Shown: positions 11,400-23,768 of the stretch, one piece after another
Numbering within the stretch: position 1 is the stretch's first letter
How the letters are laid out: each line of letters starts with the position of its first letter
Source: Ovis canadensis
Lineage: Eukaryota; Chordata; Mammalia; Artiodactyla; Bovidae
Assembly: GCF_042477335.2 (NCBI RefSeq)
Contig: NC_091262.1
Location: forward strand, 71,410,001 to 71,474,000
Length of the DNA stretch: 64,000 bases
Direction: 5' to 3'
The notes under the pieces: generated by a model
Seen by the model: the letters and a program-made list of their open reading frames with translations, nothing else
Database searches by the model: none
What the model was told of the DNA's origin: nothing
Program-made: the position numbers and the translations under genes

Positions 11400-12205
11400 A
11401 GTTTTTTTTATTATAAAATGTTCAAATGTGCAGAAAAGTAGAGATAAGTATAATAAACACCCATATACCACTATAGGCTATGGTTTTTCCTGTGGTCATG
11501 TATGGTTTTGAGAGTTGGACTGTGAAGAAGGCTGAGCGCCAAAGAATTGATGCTTTTGAACTGTGGTGTTGGAGAAGACTCTTGAGAGTCCCTTGGACTG
11601 CAAGGAGATCCAACCAGTCCATTCTGAAGGAGATCAGCCCTGGGATTTCTTTGGAAGGAATGATGCTAAAGCTGAAACTCCAGTACTTTGGCCACCTCAT
11701 GCGAAGAGTTGACTCATTGGAAAAGACTCTGATGCTGGGAGGGATTGGGGGCAGGAGGAGAAGGGGACGACAGAGGATGAGATGGCTGGATGGCATCACT
11801 GATTCAATGGACTCGAGTCTGAGTGAACTCCAGGAGCTGGTGATGGACAGGGAGGCCTGGCATGCTGCGATTCACGGGGTTGCAAAGAGTTGGACACGAC
11901 TGAGCGACTGAACTGAACTGAACTGAACTGAATCACTATCCCAGATTTAACAGTCTTTAATATTTTGCCATATTTGTTTCACTTAATTGTCATCTAATTG
12001 AATTTTTAAAGTAAAGCATAGACGTCATCAAATTTTACCTCTAAGTGATTTGTTATGCTAAAAAATGACTTTTTTCTCCTACAGAAATCACAACATTATT
12101 ATCATATCTCACAAAAGTAACAATAATTCTTTACATCATCTAACCCTCAGTTAATATTGGCCTAAAGGTCACCAAAATGTCTTTTGCTGATCTCTTTCTT
12201 CAAAT
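11400..12205 (+). mobile_element. Old L1M-like LINE relic split by a BovB insertion
   Basis: The flanks (GCAGAAAAGTAGAGATAAGT before, TTTAATATTTTGCCATATTT after) belong to one old L1M-like 3' region. A young BovB fragment sits between them. Confidence 0.6.
11472..11934 (+). mobile_element. Young BovB 3' fragment with a 143-codon open frame
   Basis: An uninterrupted frame encodes [20 protein letters not shown] through [12 protein letters not shown], the C-terminus of BovB ORF2. It ends in (CTGAA)n. It is 5'-truncated and lacks the endonuclease and RT core, so it cannot be autonomous. Confidence 0.93.
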
Positions 12206-13308
12206 TGGTTTCCAGTCACGGTCAATATACATTGTTCTCAGGGTCTTCCCATAAGGGTGAAATGAATCCATAATCATGAAGTTCTTAGACGGTTCCTGGG
12301 GTGGTAAGCGCTCTGAGTGTTGACACTTCTCAGCAGGCACCAGGGGCTGAGAACCAACTCCACAGGGCCCCAGTGTCTACTGTATTCACAGTGGGAATAA
12401 CAGTGTCTAGAGATGCAGCACTGAGGCCCAGAAGGCTCTCATGATGGAGGGTGATGACCCCATGACTGAGCAGACAGCCCAGAAGGAGCCTCTGGCCTGG
12501 TGTCTGGAAAGTCCTGGCTGACCTCTAGAAGGAGACTTCTCTAGGATGGTGTCTCCCCAAGGGGAAGGGGAGGGTTTACCTGGCTGAAAGCTTGTAGTAA
12601 ATGAGGAGCCTCCAGACTGCTTCTACCTGGGGTCCACAACCCTGCGTGAACTCAGCCCTTGTTGGAGGCATGTCTGGGTCCCTGGGAAGCCTCCAATCTG
12701 AGAGTTTTAGGGCAGACAGGCCCTGATGCTGCTTTGGAGAATACAGACCACCAGTGCCAGCTTGGACCTTATGGTTGGGGGCAGGGGCCTGAGCTATATT
12801 CAAGGGCCCCAACAGCAGAGGCTGCCCTGGGGAGAGCCCGCTGTAGAAGTGAGCCTGTCTACCCCAGCTCTGGCCTCCCGTCCTGACTGCTTGGGGACCT
12901 AATCACTCAGATCTCTTCTCCTTCTCCCCTGGGTGTGTACTGGATGAGGGAGAGGGAGTGGGTCATAGACTCCTTGCCATCCGCATCTGTGGTGCTCCCT
13001 TCTCCACTGCCACAGCCCATACGGTATTTTACGGAACTTATCTTGCCCCTTCTGCCACGTTATCCCTGCTCCGGAAACTTAAAAGGAGAGGATACCCAGA
13101 GAAAGATCTTGGTCCTTACCCACCATAGTGATTGGGTCAGAGGAAAACTCGTGACCCTACCTGGGCCCATCCCAGACCATGAGGGTCAACTCTGGTCTCA
13201 GCCTGAAGCCAGGAGGTAAGAGAAGCACTCTTATGCATGAGAATGAGCAGGAGCTGCAGGCGGCAACCTTGCCTCCATTCAGAGAAATCTTGAATAAGCA
13301 GAAAACTA
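12206..13308. other. Unique sequence without recognised gene
   Basis: GC-richer than its surroundings. Short open frames on both strands lack conserved motifs or splice context. Confidence 0.3.
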
Positions 13309-13430
13309 AGGAGTTCCCTGGCAGTCCAGTGGTTAGGACACTGAGCTCCTGCTGCAGGGGGCACAGGATCCATCCCTTTGTAGGGGGACTAAGATCCGTG
13401 CTGCGTGGCCAAAAGGAAAAAAAAAAACAA
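13309..13430 (+). mobile_element. CHR SINE
   Basis: GGCAGTCCAGTGGTTAGGAC head, TAGGGGGACTAAGATCC and a poly(A) tail. Confidence 0.85.
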
Positions 13431-14713
13431 CTAAAATGGAGAAAAGCAGGGCCTAGGGATGGAGCCGGTGGGATTTCTGAAACTTTGTTTAAGCACTGTG
13501 CTAACCAAAGGCCACTACACTTAATTTTCGCATGTATGCCAGCTAGAGCTAGCCATGTAGCCTGAGTTCCCCAGAAAGCAGAGCCTGAGGGGAAGGCTTT
13601 GGCTACTAGTTCAAAAGGGAGTGACATTCCAGAGAGTGGAAATCCTTGTCCCTTCACAGGAGAGGTGGGTAAGGAGGAAACACTGTCAACGTGAGGGTAC
13701 TTAATCTTCCAGGGCCATCCTCTCAAAAGCTACACACATTTCATCTCAGGATGGCCCATGGAAGGTAAAAGGGCAAGAATGTATTCACTTCTCCCACCTC
13801 CCATGGGTCAGAGGTTTGCTTAACAACAGGGCATGAACGCCCCTGCTGCCCCCACTTCCAAGCTGCGGGGCTGTCCATTGGGCCAGGAGCTATTGGGACC
13901 TCTGGGAACACTGGGACTTACAATCTTGGGGGTTGGGGGGAGGGCAGGAATTAAATAAGTCACTGCAAGGTGTTGAGTGTTCTAAAGAAATAGAGCAGGA
14001 TACTCTGGGCGGGGTCAGGAAAGACCATCTAATGAAGAAGCGGCGAACCCGAATCTAGATAAAGAGCAGGAGCTGGAGTTAGCGAGGCCACGGGGATGGC
14101 GGTGAGAAAGAGCCATCCGGAAGCCCGGCATCCAAAAAGAGCTCCGCAGGCTTGAGGAGCTAGAAGCCCAGCGTTCCGCTACGTTTAGAGCCAGGCGGAT
14201 CGGTAAGCATTTATAGAGCATCGGGTGTATACCGAGATGAGGCCCCCGACTGTTACTTTTTTTTTTTTTCAGGAAACTGTGTCTTGTTCCTTCCTGCCTC
14301 TACCAAGCGCCTTGCCATGCCAACCATCTCCTTCCTAGATTGGACCACACCCCTCTGGCTGCGGTTGATTGGGCTAGAAGTGAATATGTCGCCAAGGCTG
14401 GACCAATGAGAGTCTTGACTTCTGGAGACAGGTGAGGTTGGGACAGGGTGGTAAGGCTCTTGGTTCAGGACTGGACAAGTTACACCACCACTCTGGAGAT
14501 GCTGGCAGCCAGGTTCTCAGCCAAGGAACCAGGAAGGAGTGAAAGGTACTTCTTCAAAGAGGAGGTGTTACTGAGGCAAGAGATGAGGAATAGCCAGAGA
14601 GCCTGATTCCTGTTAGGCCAAGCAGTGTTTGTCCACCTACCCTGGGGCGCCTTGAAACAAAGCCCCCCTTTAACTTAAATTGCATCCAGTGTGTTTCTAT
14701 CTTTTGCAATGAA
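13431..14713. other. Mostly unique sequence
   Basis: Contains a small CpG-richer patch at about 13990-14240 and an LTR/old-repeat-like TTCCCCAGAAAGCAGAGCCT at about 13566. No exon is recognised. Confidence 0.3.
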
Positions 14714-14944
14714 ACAAGCCCTAACTAGGGCTTCCCAGATGGCTCAGTGGTAAAGAATGCGCCTGCCAATGCAGGAGATGCAGGTTCTCGATCTCTGGGT
14801 TGGGAAGATTCACTGGAGTAGGAAATGGCAACTCACTCCAGTATTCTTGCCTGGAAAATTCCGTGGACAAAGGAGCCTGGCGTGCTACAGTGTATGGGGT
14901 CACAAAGAGTCAGATGCGACTGAGCACGCACAAGCCCTAACTAA
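14714..14944 (+). mobile_element. Bov-tA SINE with target-site duplication
   Basis: Flanked by CAAGCCCTAACTA on both sides, a perfect 13-bp duplication. This makes it a relatively recent insertion. Confidence 0.92.
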
Positions 14945-15824
14945 TACTTTGCCAAGTGCTCGAGCTATTTAGATGCATAAATCCAGCAGGGTCTGTGCCC
15001 TGAAGAAGGTCATAAACCAGCAAGATAGATGGACATAAACACTAAACATTAACTACAGGGTGATAAGTGCTATAATAAGTGTGTTCAAGGCAAGGATGTT
15101 GTGCAGAGATAAATTAAGATAACAGATATAAAAGCATTTTGAGAAGAAAAACGTGTTATGTACATCCCCCTATGATCATACTTACGAGAATCAATTGCAT
15201 TTCTACTTTCAGTTCAATCAGGAACACAGCCACCCCAGTTTTAGAATGATGCTGTTTTTATAAGGCATGTGCTGGCTTGTGATCAGGCAATGAGTAAATT
15301 ATCCAGGGTCGCATGCTTTCTCTTTCCTCATCTGTGTTTGGTGAATGGATGGAAAAAAATAACATTACAATTTCCCAAAGAGTGGGGAAGCATTTGCAGT
15401 TTCAGCCCTTGCTGCTGCGTCACAATCTTCTACCCCTTCTGCCCCGCCTACATCAACCTCTCCTTGACTCCAGGAAACTAAAAGGCTGCTGACTTCACTA
15501 AAATAAAATCTCACAAGTGACCTAGAGGTTTGCTGACAGACATACCATTGCTATGATAACTACAGATGGTAGCATTACGTTTGGAGAAGAGAAGTGACCG
15601 CTTCCGCCTAAACAGTCGTCAAAATCATTCCGTCCAAGGACACGTGGCACATTGAAATAGATTACGAAAGAGCAATGATATCTCACTGAGAAATACTTTC
15701 CCTCCACCTCCGTCACAGACAGACAACCTGTTTATTCCTGCTGAATTTTTGCTGGTGGAGGTAACCGCACAAACACGGCGTAGAGGCACCATGTGGTACA
15801 GGAACAAAGGCTTTGGCATCACCT
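14945..15824. other. Unique sequence
   Basis: AT-rich, with no recognised repeat or gene. Confidence 0.3.
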
Positions 15825-16212
15825 GTTCAGTTCAGTTCAGTCGCTCAGTCGTGTCCAACTCTTTGCAACCCTATGAATCGCAGCATGGCAGGCCTCCCTG
15901 TCCATCACCAACTCCCGGAGTTCATTCAGACTCACGTCCGTCGAGTCAGTGATGCCAACCAGCCATCTCATCCTCTGTCGTCCCCTTCTCCTCCTGCCCC
16001 CAATCCCTCCCAGCATCAGAGTCTTTTCCAATGAGTCAACTCTTCACATGAGGTGGCCAAAGTACTGGAGTTTCAGCTTTAGCATCACTCCTTCCAAAGA
16101 ACACCCAGAACTGATCTTTAGAATGGACTGGTTGGATCTTGTTGCAGTTCAAGGGACTCTCAAGAGTCTTCTCCAACACCACAGTTCAAAAGCATCAATT
16201 CTTGGTGCTCAG
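15825..16212 (-). mobile_element. BovB 3' fragment
   Basis: The reversed (TTCAG)n tail starts it, and the reading frame encodes [20 protein letters not shown]. It is 5'-truncated. Confidence 0.92.
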
Positions 16213-16318
16213 CTTACTTAGGTTCAATTCCAACTCTACTGATTGCCAGCTGTGAGATCTTCAGGAAATTACTTAACCTCTCTGAGCCTCAGTTTCCTCA
16301 TTATTGAGGTAAGGAAAA
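16213..16318 (+). mobile_element. MIR SINE
   Basis: TTACTTAACCTCTCTGAGCC and CAGTTTCCTCATT identify MIR. Confidence 0.75.
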
Positions 16319-16436
16319 GACTGACAGAAGATCGGTCATGGAGGTGGATGGGTGGGTGGGAATCAGAACCAGGTAGAGGGAAGGGGGATAAGCGCAAAAT
16401 GGAGCGAAAACCTGTTTCTTCTCGTGTGGTCTTTAG

Positions 16437-16555
16437 GCTTTTTGTTTTTCTTCTGGTTTTGTGGCTTTCAAGATCTTAGTTCCCTGACCAGGAATCAAAC
16501 CCATGGCCCCTGCAGTAGAAGCATAGGGTCCCAACCACTGGAATTCCTTGCTTCT
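16437..16555 (-). mobile_element. CHR SINE
   Basis: Reverse copy with TCTTAGTTCCCTGACCAGGA and CCAACCACTGG. Confidence 0.8.
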
Positions 16556-16858
16556 TCTCTTGTATCTTGAAGGGAATTAGGTTTTCTGGGACAGGCTCCA
16601 ACTTCCCTTCTAGCTGAGCTGATCCACACTTAGGTATTAGAATCTGATCTATCACATTTCCTAAGAATGATGGGTTGCTAAAGACTCACATCACTTAACA
16701 CTCAGCACTCGAAGAATTATTTCCCCACATAAGTCATTCTAAAGTTGGGGGCATGGTTCTCAGAAAACAAATTTTACGACCATTGTAGCCTTGTGCTCTC
16801 ATTGGACCTTTGCTCTCCGCACCGTTTCTATTATTGTGCAGAACGCTGGCCCATAAAC
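16556..16858. other. Unique sequence
   Basis: Nothing recognised. Confidence 0.3.
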
Positions 16859-17085
16859 TGGGGCTTCCCAGGTGGCGCTAGCGGTACCTGCCTGCCAATT
16901 CAGGAGACAGAGACGCGGGTTCAGTTTCTGGGTCGGGAAGATCCCTCGGAGAAGGGAACGGCTACCCACTCCAGTATCCTTGCCTGGAGAATCCGATGGA
17001 CAGAGGAGCCTGGCCGGCTAGAGTCCGTGGGGACGCAGAGAGTCGGACACGACTGAAGCGATTTAGCACGCACGCACACACACAG
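16859..17085 (+). mobile_element. Bov-tA SINE
   Basis: Complete copy ending in a (CA)-rich tail. Confidence 0.9.
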
Positions 17086-17879
17086 TGACTGGCCTTCTTC
17101 ATAGCAATCTATCTCAGCTAACCTTTCCACAAAAGTGATTACAACATCAATGTATTGTTCAGCTTCAGCCCTTTTAAGACCACTTGAACCCAAAGTCCCA
17201 ATACACTACACCCGCACACACCGCGGTGGTCTCTACGCTGGTAACCCAGACCATGCGTTTGCTTACCCGTTGAAGTGGCGCCACCCTGTGGCCAAGTCAT
17301 GAATGGTGTACAATCTCCAGTCCCATCCGTTTTGAAATGAAGGGATTCTTGGCTAATACTAATATTTTAATTGGGTGGGATTCTGTATTTCTACTATGGG
17401 ACATAGAATCAGGCTTTACTTCATATTCTTCCATTATTTCAGATTTCCACAATCCGAATTCACATCAAATGTAACCGTACTATAATCAATTTACTTAAAC
17501 CTCTTAACTCCAGACTCAGGAGTTTCTATTAAAATTTTTCCATCCAGAACATTTTTAGGAGGGCTACGATGTTTAGGGATTAAAATAACTGTGTGTGTGT
17601 GAGTGTGTTTGTGTGTGTGTGAGATACACTTGTCCTTCTGTGGGCATCGTATCTATCTTACAACAGCTCACGACCAGAACCCTGAAGCCTAAGAAATTTA
17701 GTTTTCCCCAAATCTTACAGTTAGTGGTAGAACCAAGCCTGGATCTCCTTGTTACTAAGACCAATTCTGAGATGCCGTTTAAGTTTTCAGTGCCTCAGCT
17801 GCTAAAAATTATCTGTCTCATGATGCTCCCTCTACTCCTCAGAATAAGTGAGAAATATGCAGACTTCCAGTCAGACAGA
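17086..17879. other. Unique sequence with a (TG)n run
   Basis: Contains a short TG-rich microsatellite at about 17590-17621 and a candidate CTCF core at 17278-17291. No gene is seen. Confidence 0.35.
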
Positions 17880-17992
17880 CCTAGGTTTATAGGCCAGCTT
17901 CAGGAGCAGGGCAGCTCGGGAAGATGCTAAACCAGTCTGAGTCTTGGTTTTCTCTGTCAAATAAAATTGAGGTAATAACACGCACATGAAAA
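17880..17992 (+). mobile_element. MIR SINE fragment
   Basis: MIR-like head, then GTCTTGGTTTTCTCTGTCAA and TGAGGTAATAACA. Confidence 0.6.
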
Positions 17993-18479
17993 AAACTGGT
18001 TAAATCTGAGTAAGTTCTGTAGATTTGTACCAATGTCAATATATTTCCTGATATCGTCTGGTAGTTACATAAGATATCAACTTTAGAGAAAGTTAGTGAA
18101 GAGTACATGGGACGCTCTGTGCTGTTTTTCAACTTCTTGTGCGATGATGATTATTTCTCAATGAAAACATTTTTTGGCATTTACGTAATGAACTGACAAA
18201 GATAGAATCTCCAAAATCTATTTTCAAATGTGAGTGCTTTCCTAGTGAATCATAGGAGAAACGCTTATGTCATAATAGTGCTTGGTGGGGGTAGGAGGAC
18301 GTTCTATCGAATGGTACTCATGGTATGATTTATAACTATATTCTAGGAAAGGAAATTCATACCACAAAGGAGTGGAGGAACATACTTTGGAAAGTTAGTG
18401 GTATCCGCACATGTATGGTCAATTAATCGTCAACGAAGGAGGCGAGGATATACAATGTACGAGAGACAGTGACATTAGC
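17993..18479. other. Unique AT-rich sequence
   Basis: Nothing recognised. Confidence 0.3.
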
Positions 18480-19121
18480 AAGCGGTATTGGGAAAGCTGG
18501 ACATCCCACACATAAATCAGTAAAGTTAGAGTACTCCCTCACACCATATACACACACAAAAATTCAAAATGGCTTAAAGACTTAAATATAATACCATAAA
18601 ACTCCTAGACGAAAACATGGGCAAAACACTTTCTGAGACAAGTCGTAGCAATGTTCTCTTAGGTCAGTCTCCCAAGTCAATAAGAAATAAATAGACAAGT
18701 GGAATCTAATTCAACACACAAGCTTTTGCACAACAAAGGAAACAATAAATAAAATGAAAAGACAACTTATAGACAGGGAAAAAATATTTGCAAATGATGC
18801 GACTGACAAGGGCCTACTTTCCAAAATATACAAACAGCTCGGTAACAACAAAGCAAACAACCCAATGGGAAAATGGGCAGAAGACTTAAGTAGACATTTC
18901 TCTGAAGAAGGCATCCAACAGGCACATGAAAAGATGCTCAACATTCACTAATTATTAGAGAAATGCAAATCAAAACTGCAATGTGGTATCACCTCCAAAC
19001 AGTCAGAATGACCATCATCAAAAAGTCTATAAGTGATAAAGGCTGGAGAGGGTGTGGAGAAAAGGGAACCCTCTTATAACGTTGGTGGGAAGGTAATTGG
19101 GTACAGCCACTGTGGAAAACA

Positions 19122-19330
19122 CCCCACCCTGGTGGCTCAGAGGTTAAAGCGTCTACCTTCAGTGCGGGAGACCCGGGTTCGATCCCTGAGTCGGGAAGAT
19201 CCCCTGGAGAAGGAAGTGGCAATCCACTCCAGTATTCTTGCCTGGAGAATCCCATGGACGGAGGAGCCTAGTTGGTCACAGTCCACGGGGTCGCAAAGAA
19301 TCAGACACGACTGAGCAACTTCACCTTCAC
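19122..19330 (+). mobile_element. Bov-tA SINE inside L1
   Basis: Flanked by CACTGTGGAAAAC on both sides, a 13-bp target-site duplication of L1 sequence. Confidence 0.9.
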
Positions 19331-19571
19331 TGTGGAAAACAGTATTGAGATTCCTCAGAAAACTAAAATTCGAGTTACCAAATTACCCAGCAATCCCACT
19401 CCTGGGCCCATATCTGGAGAACACTTTAATTTTAAAAGATACACGCACCCTGGTGTTCATTGCAGTACTATTTACAATAGCCAAGACATGGAAATGGTAG
19501 CAACCTACATGTCCACTGACAACTGAACAGATAAAAAGAAAATGTGAGATATATATTATATATATATACAT

Positions 19572-19778
19572 GCCTGCAAGCATGCTCAGTTGTGTCCGAC
19601 TCTTTGCGACCCCATGAACTATAGCCGCCAGGCTCTTCTGTCCATGACATTCTCCAGACAGGAATACTGGAGTGGGTAGCCGTTCCCTTCTCCAGGGGAT
19701 CTTCCCAATCAGGGATCGGATCTGTGTCTCCTGCTTTGGCAGGTGGATTCTTTACCACTGAGCCACCTGGGAAGCCCT
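19572..19778 (-). mobile_element. Bov-tA SINE inside L1
   Basis: Reverse copy beginning near a (TA)n run and ending GAGCCACCTGGGAAGCCC. L1 sequence resumes at ATTACTCAGCC. Confidence 0.9.
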
Positions 19779-20346
19779 ATAACGGACTATTACTCAGCCA
19801 TTAAAAAAAAAAGAAATAATACCATTTACTGCACCATGAATGGACCTGAGGCAAGTCACACAGAGAAAGGCAAATATCATATGACATCACTCTTGTATGT
19901 GAATTCTAAAAATTATACAACTGAACTTATTTGATAAACAGAAACAGACTCACAGACATAGAAAACAAACTTATAGTTACCAAAGGGGAAAAGGGCAGGG
20001 GAGGGATGAATTAGGAGTTTGGGATTAGCAGATACAAACTACTATATGTAAAATAGATAAACAGGATCTACTGTATAGTACAGGGAAATATATTCAATAT
20101 CTTGTAATAAACTGTAATGGAAAAGAATCCAAAAAAAGAAGATATACATGTGCATAACTGAATCACTTGACTGTACACCAGAAACGAATGTTGTAAATCA
20201 ACTGTACTTCAAGTAAAAAGAAATTTTTTAAGTTGGTGATGATTATCTCTGAGCTGCGGAAATGTTTGATTCCTATCCACTTTATTGTGTTTTCCAGATT
20301 TTTTATGATGAATCTGACTTTTCTAATCAAGGAGAAGTATTTTTCA

Positions 20347-20456
20347 ATTTTTTTTTTGGCTGCACGACTTATGGGATCTTAGCTCCTCAACCAGAGGAAC
20401 TTGGCAGTGAATGCACGGAGTCATAACCGCTGGACCGTCGGGGAATTCCTGGGAGG
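20347..20456 (-). mobile_element. CHR SINE
   Basis: Reverse copy: TTTTTTGGCTGCACGACTTA to TGGACCGTCGGGGAATTCC. Confidence 0.8.
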
Positions 20457-20599
20457 ACACTTCATAGAAGGAAGAACGAACCGGAGCTGAACCAGAAAAT
20501 CTGACATATGTGTTTGCCTGTCATTCTGGAAAGTATTGGTCATGGAGAGTCAAAGCAGTCTTTATTATTTACTGTTTATTTTCCTTCTTTTTTTTTCAG

Positions 20600-21290
20600 A
20601 CCATACTCATTTCAGCCTTCTTGGGGAAATTTACAGCTCGAGTTTCGAGGAAGGACAGTGGAAAGGCAATCGTGTATCTTATGTTGTTTACTTCCACAAG
20701 GAACGTTACTCTGGCCAGGATTGCAGCGGGCTTTCTGGAGGAGGCTGCCTCCTCCTCAGAGGTATAGAGGTGTCCGCACGTGTGGCTGGAAACTCACCCC
20801 CACATCATTCCACCTACTGGGCGCTTCCCAACCTGTTTCTGCTGGTCAGCAGAGAGAATCTCCCAGGCTCATGCACACAGCCACTGAGCAATCCCTCTTT
20901 TCTTTCCCCTATGGAATTCTGGGTGGTGCTTTTCAACTTGGGGTCCACAGGCATATTCCTGGGGGTTTATCAGTTCTACCAAAAGTTTTGAATGTTCTGT
21001 TTTCACTTTTGGATCGCCTAGATGGCCACACCAGAACCACCTGCTGCTTCACCATATTAAACCTGCTTTTCCATTTGGATTAAGGTCATGTTCATGGCAG
21101 ATGAATCAGTGTGCTATATCATTGAAGACAAATGCTTCACCAGAGTTCAAAGATGGCAAGAGAATTGTGCGGTCTTACAAGATGATGGACTTTGCAGCTC
21201 TCATCTTCTTCCCACCCAACTTGCAACAATATGCATTAGCAGTTAAATGTAGTAAAAACAATAAAAGAATTTCGTTAAATACTTTAAAAA
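20600..21290 (+). other. Candidate 3'-terminal exon of an unknown transcript
   Basis: A long pyrimidine tract ending TTTTTTTTCAG (AG at 20598-20599) is followed by about 690 bp of sequence free of recognisable repeats, with an AATAAA at 21260-21265. All three forward frames have long open stretches (up to 191 codons at 20508-21083), but none resembles a protein I know. It could be a lncRNA exon or chance. Confidence 0.25.
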
Positions 21291-21300
21291 ATATTTTCTG

Positions 21301-22839
21301 ATTATATTTGGCAGAGTGCACAATTAAATTGATTGACTCATTAAAATAATAGATAGGTGGTTAAAAAGGAGTTTATTATTCAAAGCAAAAAAAAAAAATC
21401 GACAGTGAAAATGTCAGTGACTCAAATAATGGCCCATTATCCAAAAAAAAAAGTCAAGTTGAAAAAACAGCTTTCTCCCAGTAAACCACACCAGTGACTC
21501 ACAGTAATCTAGTGTTGGTAAAGCATCATCCATCACGTTGATTTAATGTTAATTTGAAGTTCATGATTTTTTGTTTGTATTTTTAAGTTTATTTTCGTTT
21601 AAAAGCTGGGGCAGCATATGAACTTTCTAAATAGGAAAATTTAACAGTTTTGTTTTTCTTCCCTGCTTTGAAAGGATTCAACACAGTCTAGGAAGGGAGT
21701 CTCCCCCACCCCTACCCCAAGCATATTCCCTCGGGGCAAATATTTCTGAATATTTCCCTTCCCTTTCCAGTAGTAGATGAAGAATGAGTCCTTCCAGCCC
21801 CCAGGGCAAGGGAAACTAGTTTTTCAGTGGATAATGATTTACTGTCCAGTTTTATTGGCCCATCAAGGCTATATCAGGAAAGGGAGAAAGACTAGGGCTT
21901 TTGTGCAAAGGGATTAAGTGGGAAGGGATGCATGTGAAGCCCTGTTGAATCCCCTGGGGCCTTGCTGGAAACTCACCAGCTTCTCCTGGGAGATTCTGGA
22001 TACAGATGCCTCTGTGGTCTGCACGCAGGACCGATCAGGGTCCCGGCAGGGACAACGCCCAGCAATGCCACAGGACTGCGTTCTGTCCCTGATGACTACG
22101 CACTGCTGAAGCCTCCTTGAAATGCTCCTGGACTCTGGAGGCCCCAAGGGCATGCCTGGCCACCCAGAGGCAGGGCTTGGAAGAAGGTCCAGGGCTGTAC
22201 TTAGTTGGGACATGACAAACTTGAGTGGAGGCTTGCAACGTGGAGCAATGATTAGAGATGATCCAAGCACCAATAAACTGCATCAGAAAACACCCCCCAG
22301 GAGGGGGCACTGCCCCACCACTTCTGGAACACAGCACAGGACACAAGGGAGCAGGCTCGGAGATGTTGGAGAAATCTGGAGGCTGGGACAAATTGCAGTT
22401 CCAAGACAACTCGGACAAGGGCTTCAAGCAGTAGGAAAGATACCCCTCTTCTCTTCCTCCCTGCCAACCTTTCTCTAGATGGGCTGGACCCAGCAGAAAA
22501 TCAGCTGGCAAGGTCTGCAATTTGGTTTTCAGAGTTCCATCCCCAGAGTGGGCAGATGAGTGGGCTTGGGACTGAGAAACACTAGGCTGGTGACCACCAA
22601 GCCATGTTTAAGGCCAGGGAGGAGTTAACTGGATGTTCATCCAGTACCCTGAGCCACAAGCCACAGACGCCATTGATTGAACGTGAAGAGGAACCGACCA
22701 GAGGCTCACAGAACTGGCTTGAGAACCAAAATTAGAAGTTGGTCCAGAAATGCTGGCAGGATCACAGCCCAGAACCAGACCGGAAAGGACACTGCTGCCA
22801 TCTAGCATCTTATGTTGCTGCCCTGGTGTGGTAGATTCT
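21301..22839. other. Unique sequence without recognised gene
   Basis: The AT-rich first half gives way to GC-richer DNA. Overlapping frames at 22035-22520 (-) and 22122-22478 (+) mirror each other and look fortuitous. Confidence 0.3.
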
Positions 22840-23376
22840 GTTATTTTCTTTTCTTGGTTGTGCTGGGTCTTCATTGCTTCATGCAGACTTTTTCTAGTTA
22901 CAGAGAGCTGGGGGCTACTCTTTGGTTGCAGTGCGCAGGCTTCTCATTGTTATGGAGCACAGGCTTCAGGCACATGAATTTTAGAAGCTCAGCATGCAGG
23001 CTACGTAGCTGCAGCACACAGGCTCAGTAGTTGTGGTGAAAGCAAAGTGTTAGTCGCTCAGTCATGTCCGACTCTTTACAACCCCACGGACTGTAGCCCG
23101 CCAGGCTCCTCTGTCCATGGGATTCTCCAGGCAAAAACACTGGAGTGGGTTGCCATTCCCTTCTCCAGGGGGTCCTCCCTACTCAGGGATGAAACCCGGT
23201 CTCCTGCATTGCAGGCAGACTCTTTACTGTTTGAGCCAGCAGAGAAGCTCTCAGCAGTTGTGGTACACAGGCTTAGTTGCTCTGCAGCACGTGGAATCTT
23301 CCCAGACCAGGAATTGAACCCGTGACCCCTGCATTGGCAGGTGGATTCTCATCCACTGTACCGCCAGGGAAGTCCA
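22840..23376 (-). mobile_element. Long CHR-type SINE interrupted by a Bov-tA
   Basis: Reversed body (GGTTGCAGTGCGCAGGCTTC) and head (CCACTGTACCGCCAGGGAAG) are separated by a reverse Bov-tA at about 23041-23257. Confidence 0.85.
23041..23257 (-). mobile_element. Bov-tA SINE nested in the CHR SINE
   Basis: Flanked by CTCAGTAGTTGTGGT and CTCAGCAGTTGTGGT, a 15-bp duplication with one mismatch. Confidence 0.88.
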
Positions 23377-23768
23377 ATTCTGTTCTTTTCCAGGAAGAAT
23401 TCCTTCACCCCTCTTCCGCCCTATGCCTGCCTGCCCTGCTGACTTGGGGCTTGGTTGTACGACCTGCACTGATGCATGGAATTTGGGAAAGTTGACTGTG
23501 TGCCCTTCTGAGCAGTGTGTCTGCCCTGCTCTTGAGCTCCTGCCTTCTTGTAGAGAAGAGCTTACTCCAGGGAGCTGCTGTTCCTCCAGCCCAAGCTCTG
23601 GAAAAACATGGAGTACTCCTGATCCCAGCAAACATCTTGGAGCCCAGCCCGTGGGCTCCCGGGAGAAACCAGCCAAAGCACAGTCTACCAACAGTCCAGC
23701 CACAGAACCATGAATGAGAAACCCATGTTTGGGGCTGTTGGAAACCACTGAGATTAATTGGGTGGGGG
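23377..23768. other. Unique GC-rich sequence
   Basis: Open frames on both strands up to 165 codons run into the adjacent SINE. There is no recognised gene. Confidence 0.3.

Larger units (their letters stand above)
18480..20230 (+). mobile_element. L1 LINE 3' segment (ORF2 end and 3' UTR) with two nested Bov-tA SINEs
   Basis: L1 ORF2 C-terminal DNA (AAAATATTTGCAAATGATGC, TTTACAATAGCCAAGACATG) runs into a 3' UTR that ends near GTTGTAAATCAACTGTACTT. It is heavily mutated and 5'-truncated. Bov-tA copies interrupt it at 19122-19330 (+) and 19572-19778 (-). Confidence 0.88.

Noticed and set aside
22035-22520. Opposed open frames of 161 and 118 codons
   Set aside because: Long frames on both strands over the same GC-richer DNA are expected by chance, and I see no recognisable motif.
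23251-23748. 165-codon minus-strand frame
   Set aside because: The N-terminal part of the frame is unique but has no recognisable domain, and the C-terminal part is SINE sequence. No splice or conservation evidence is visible.
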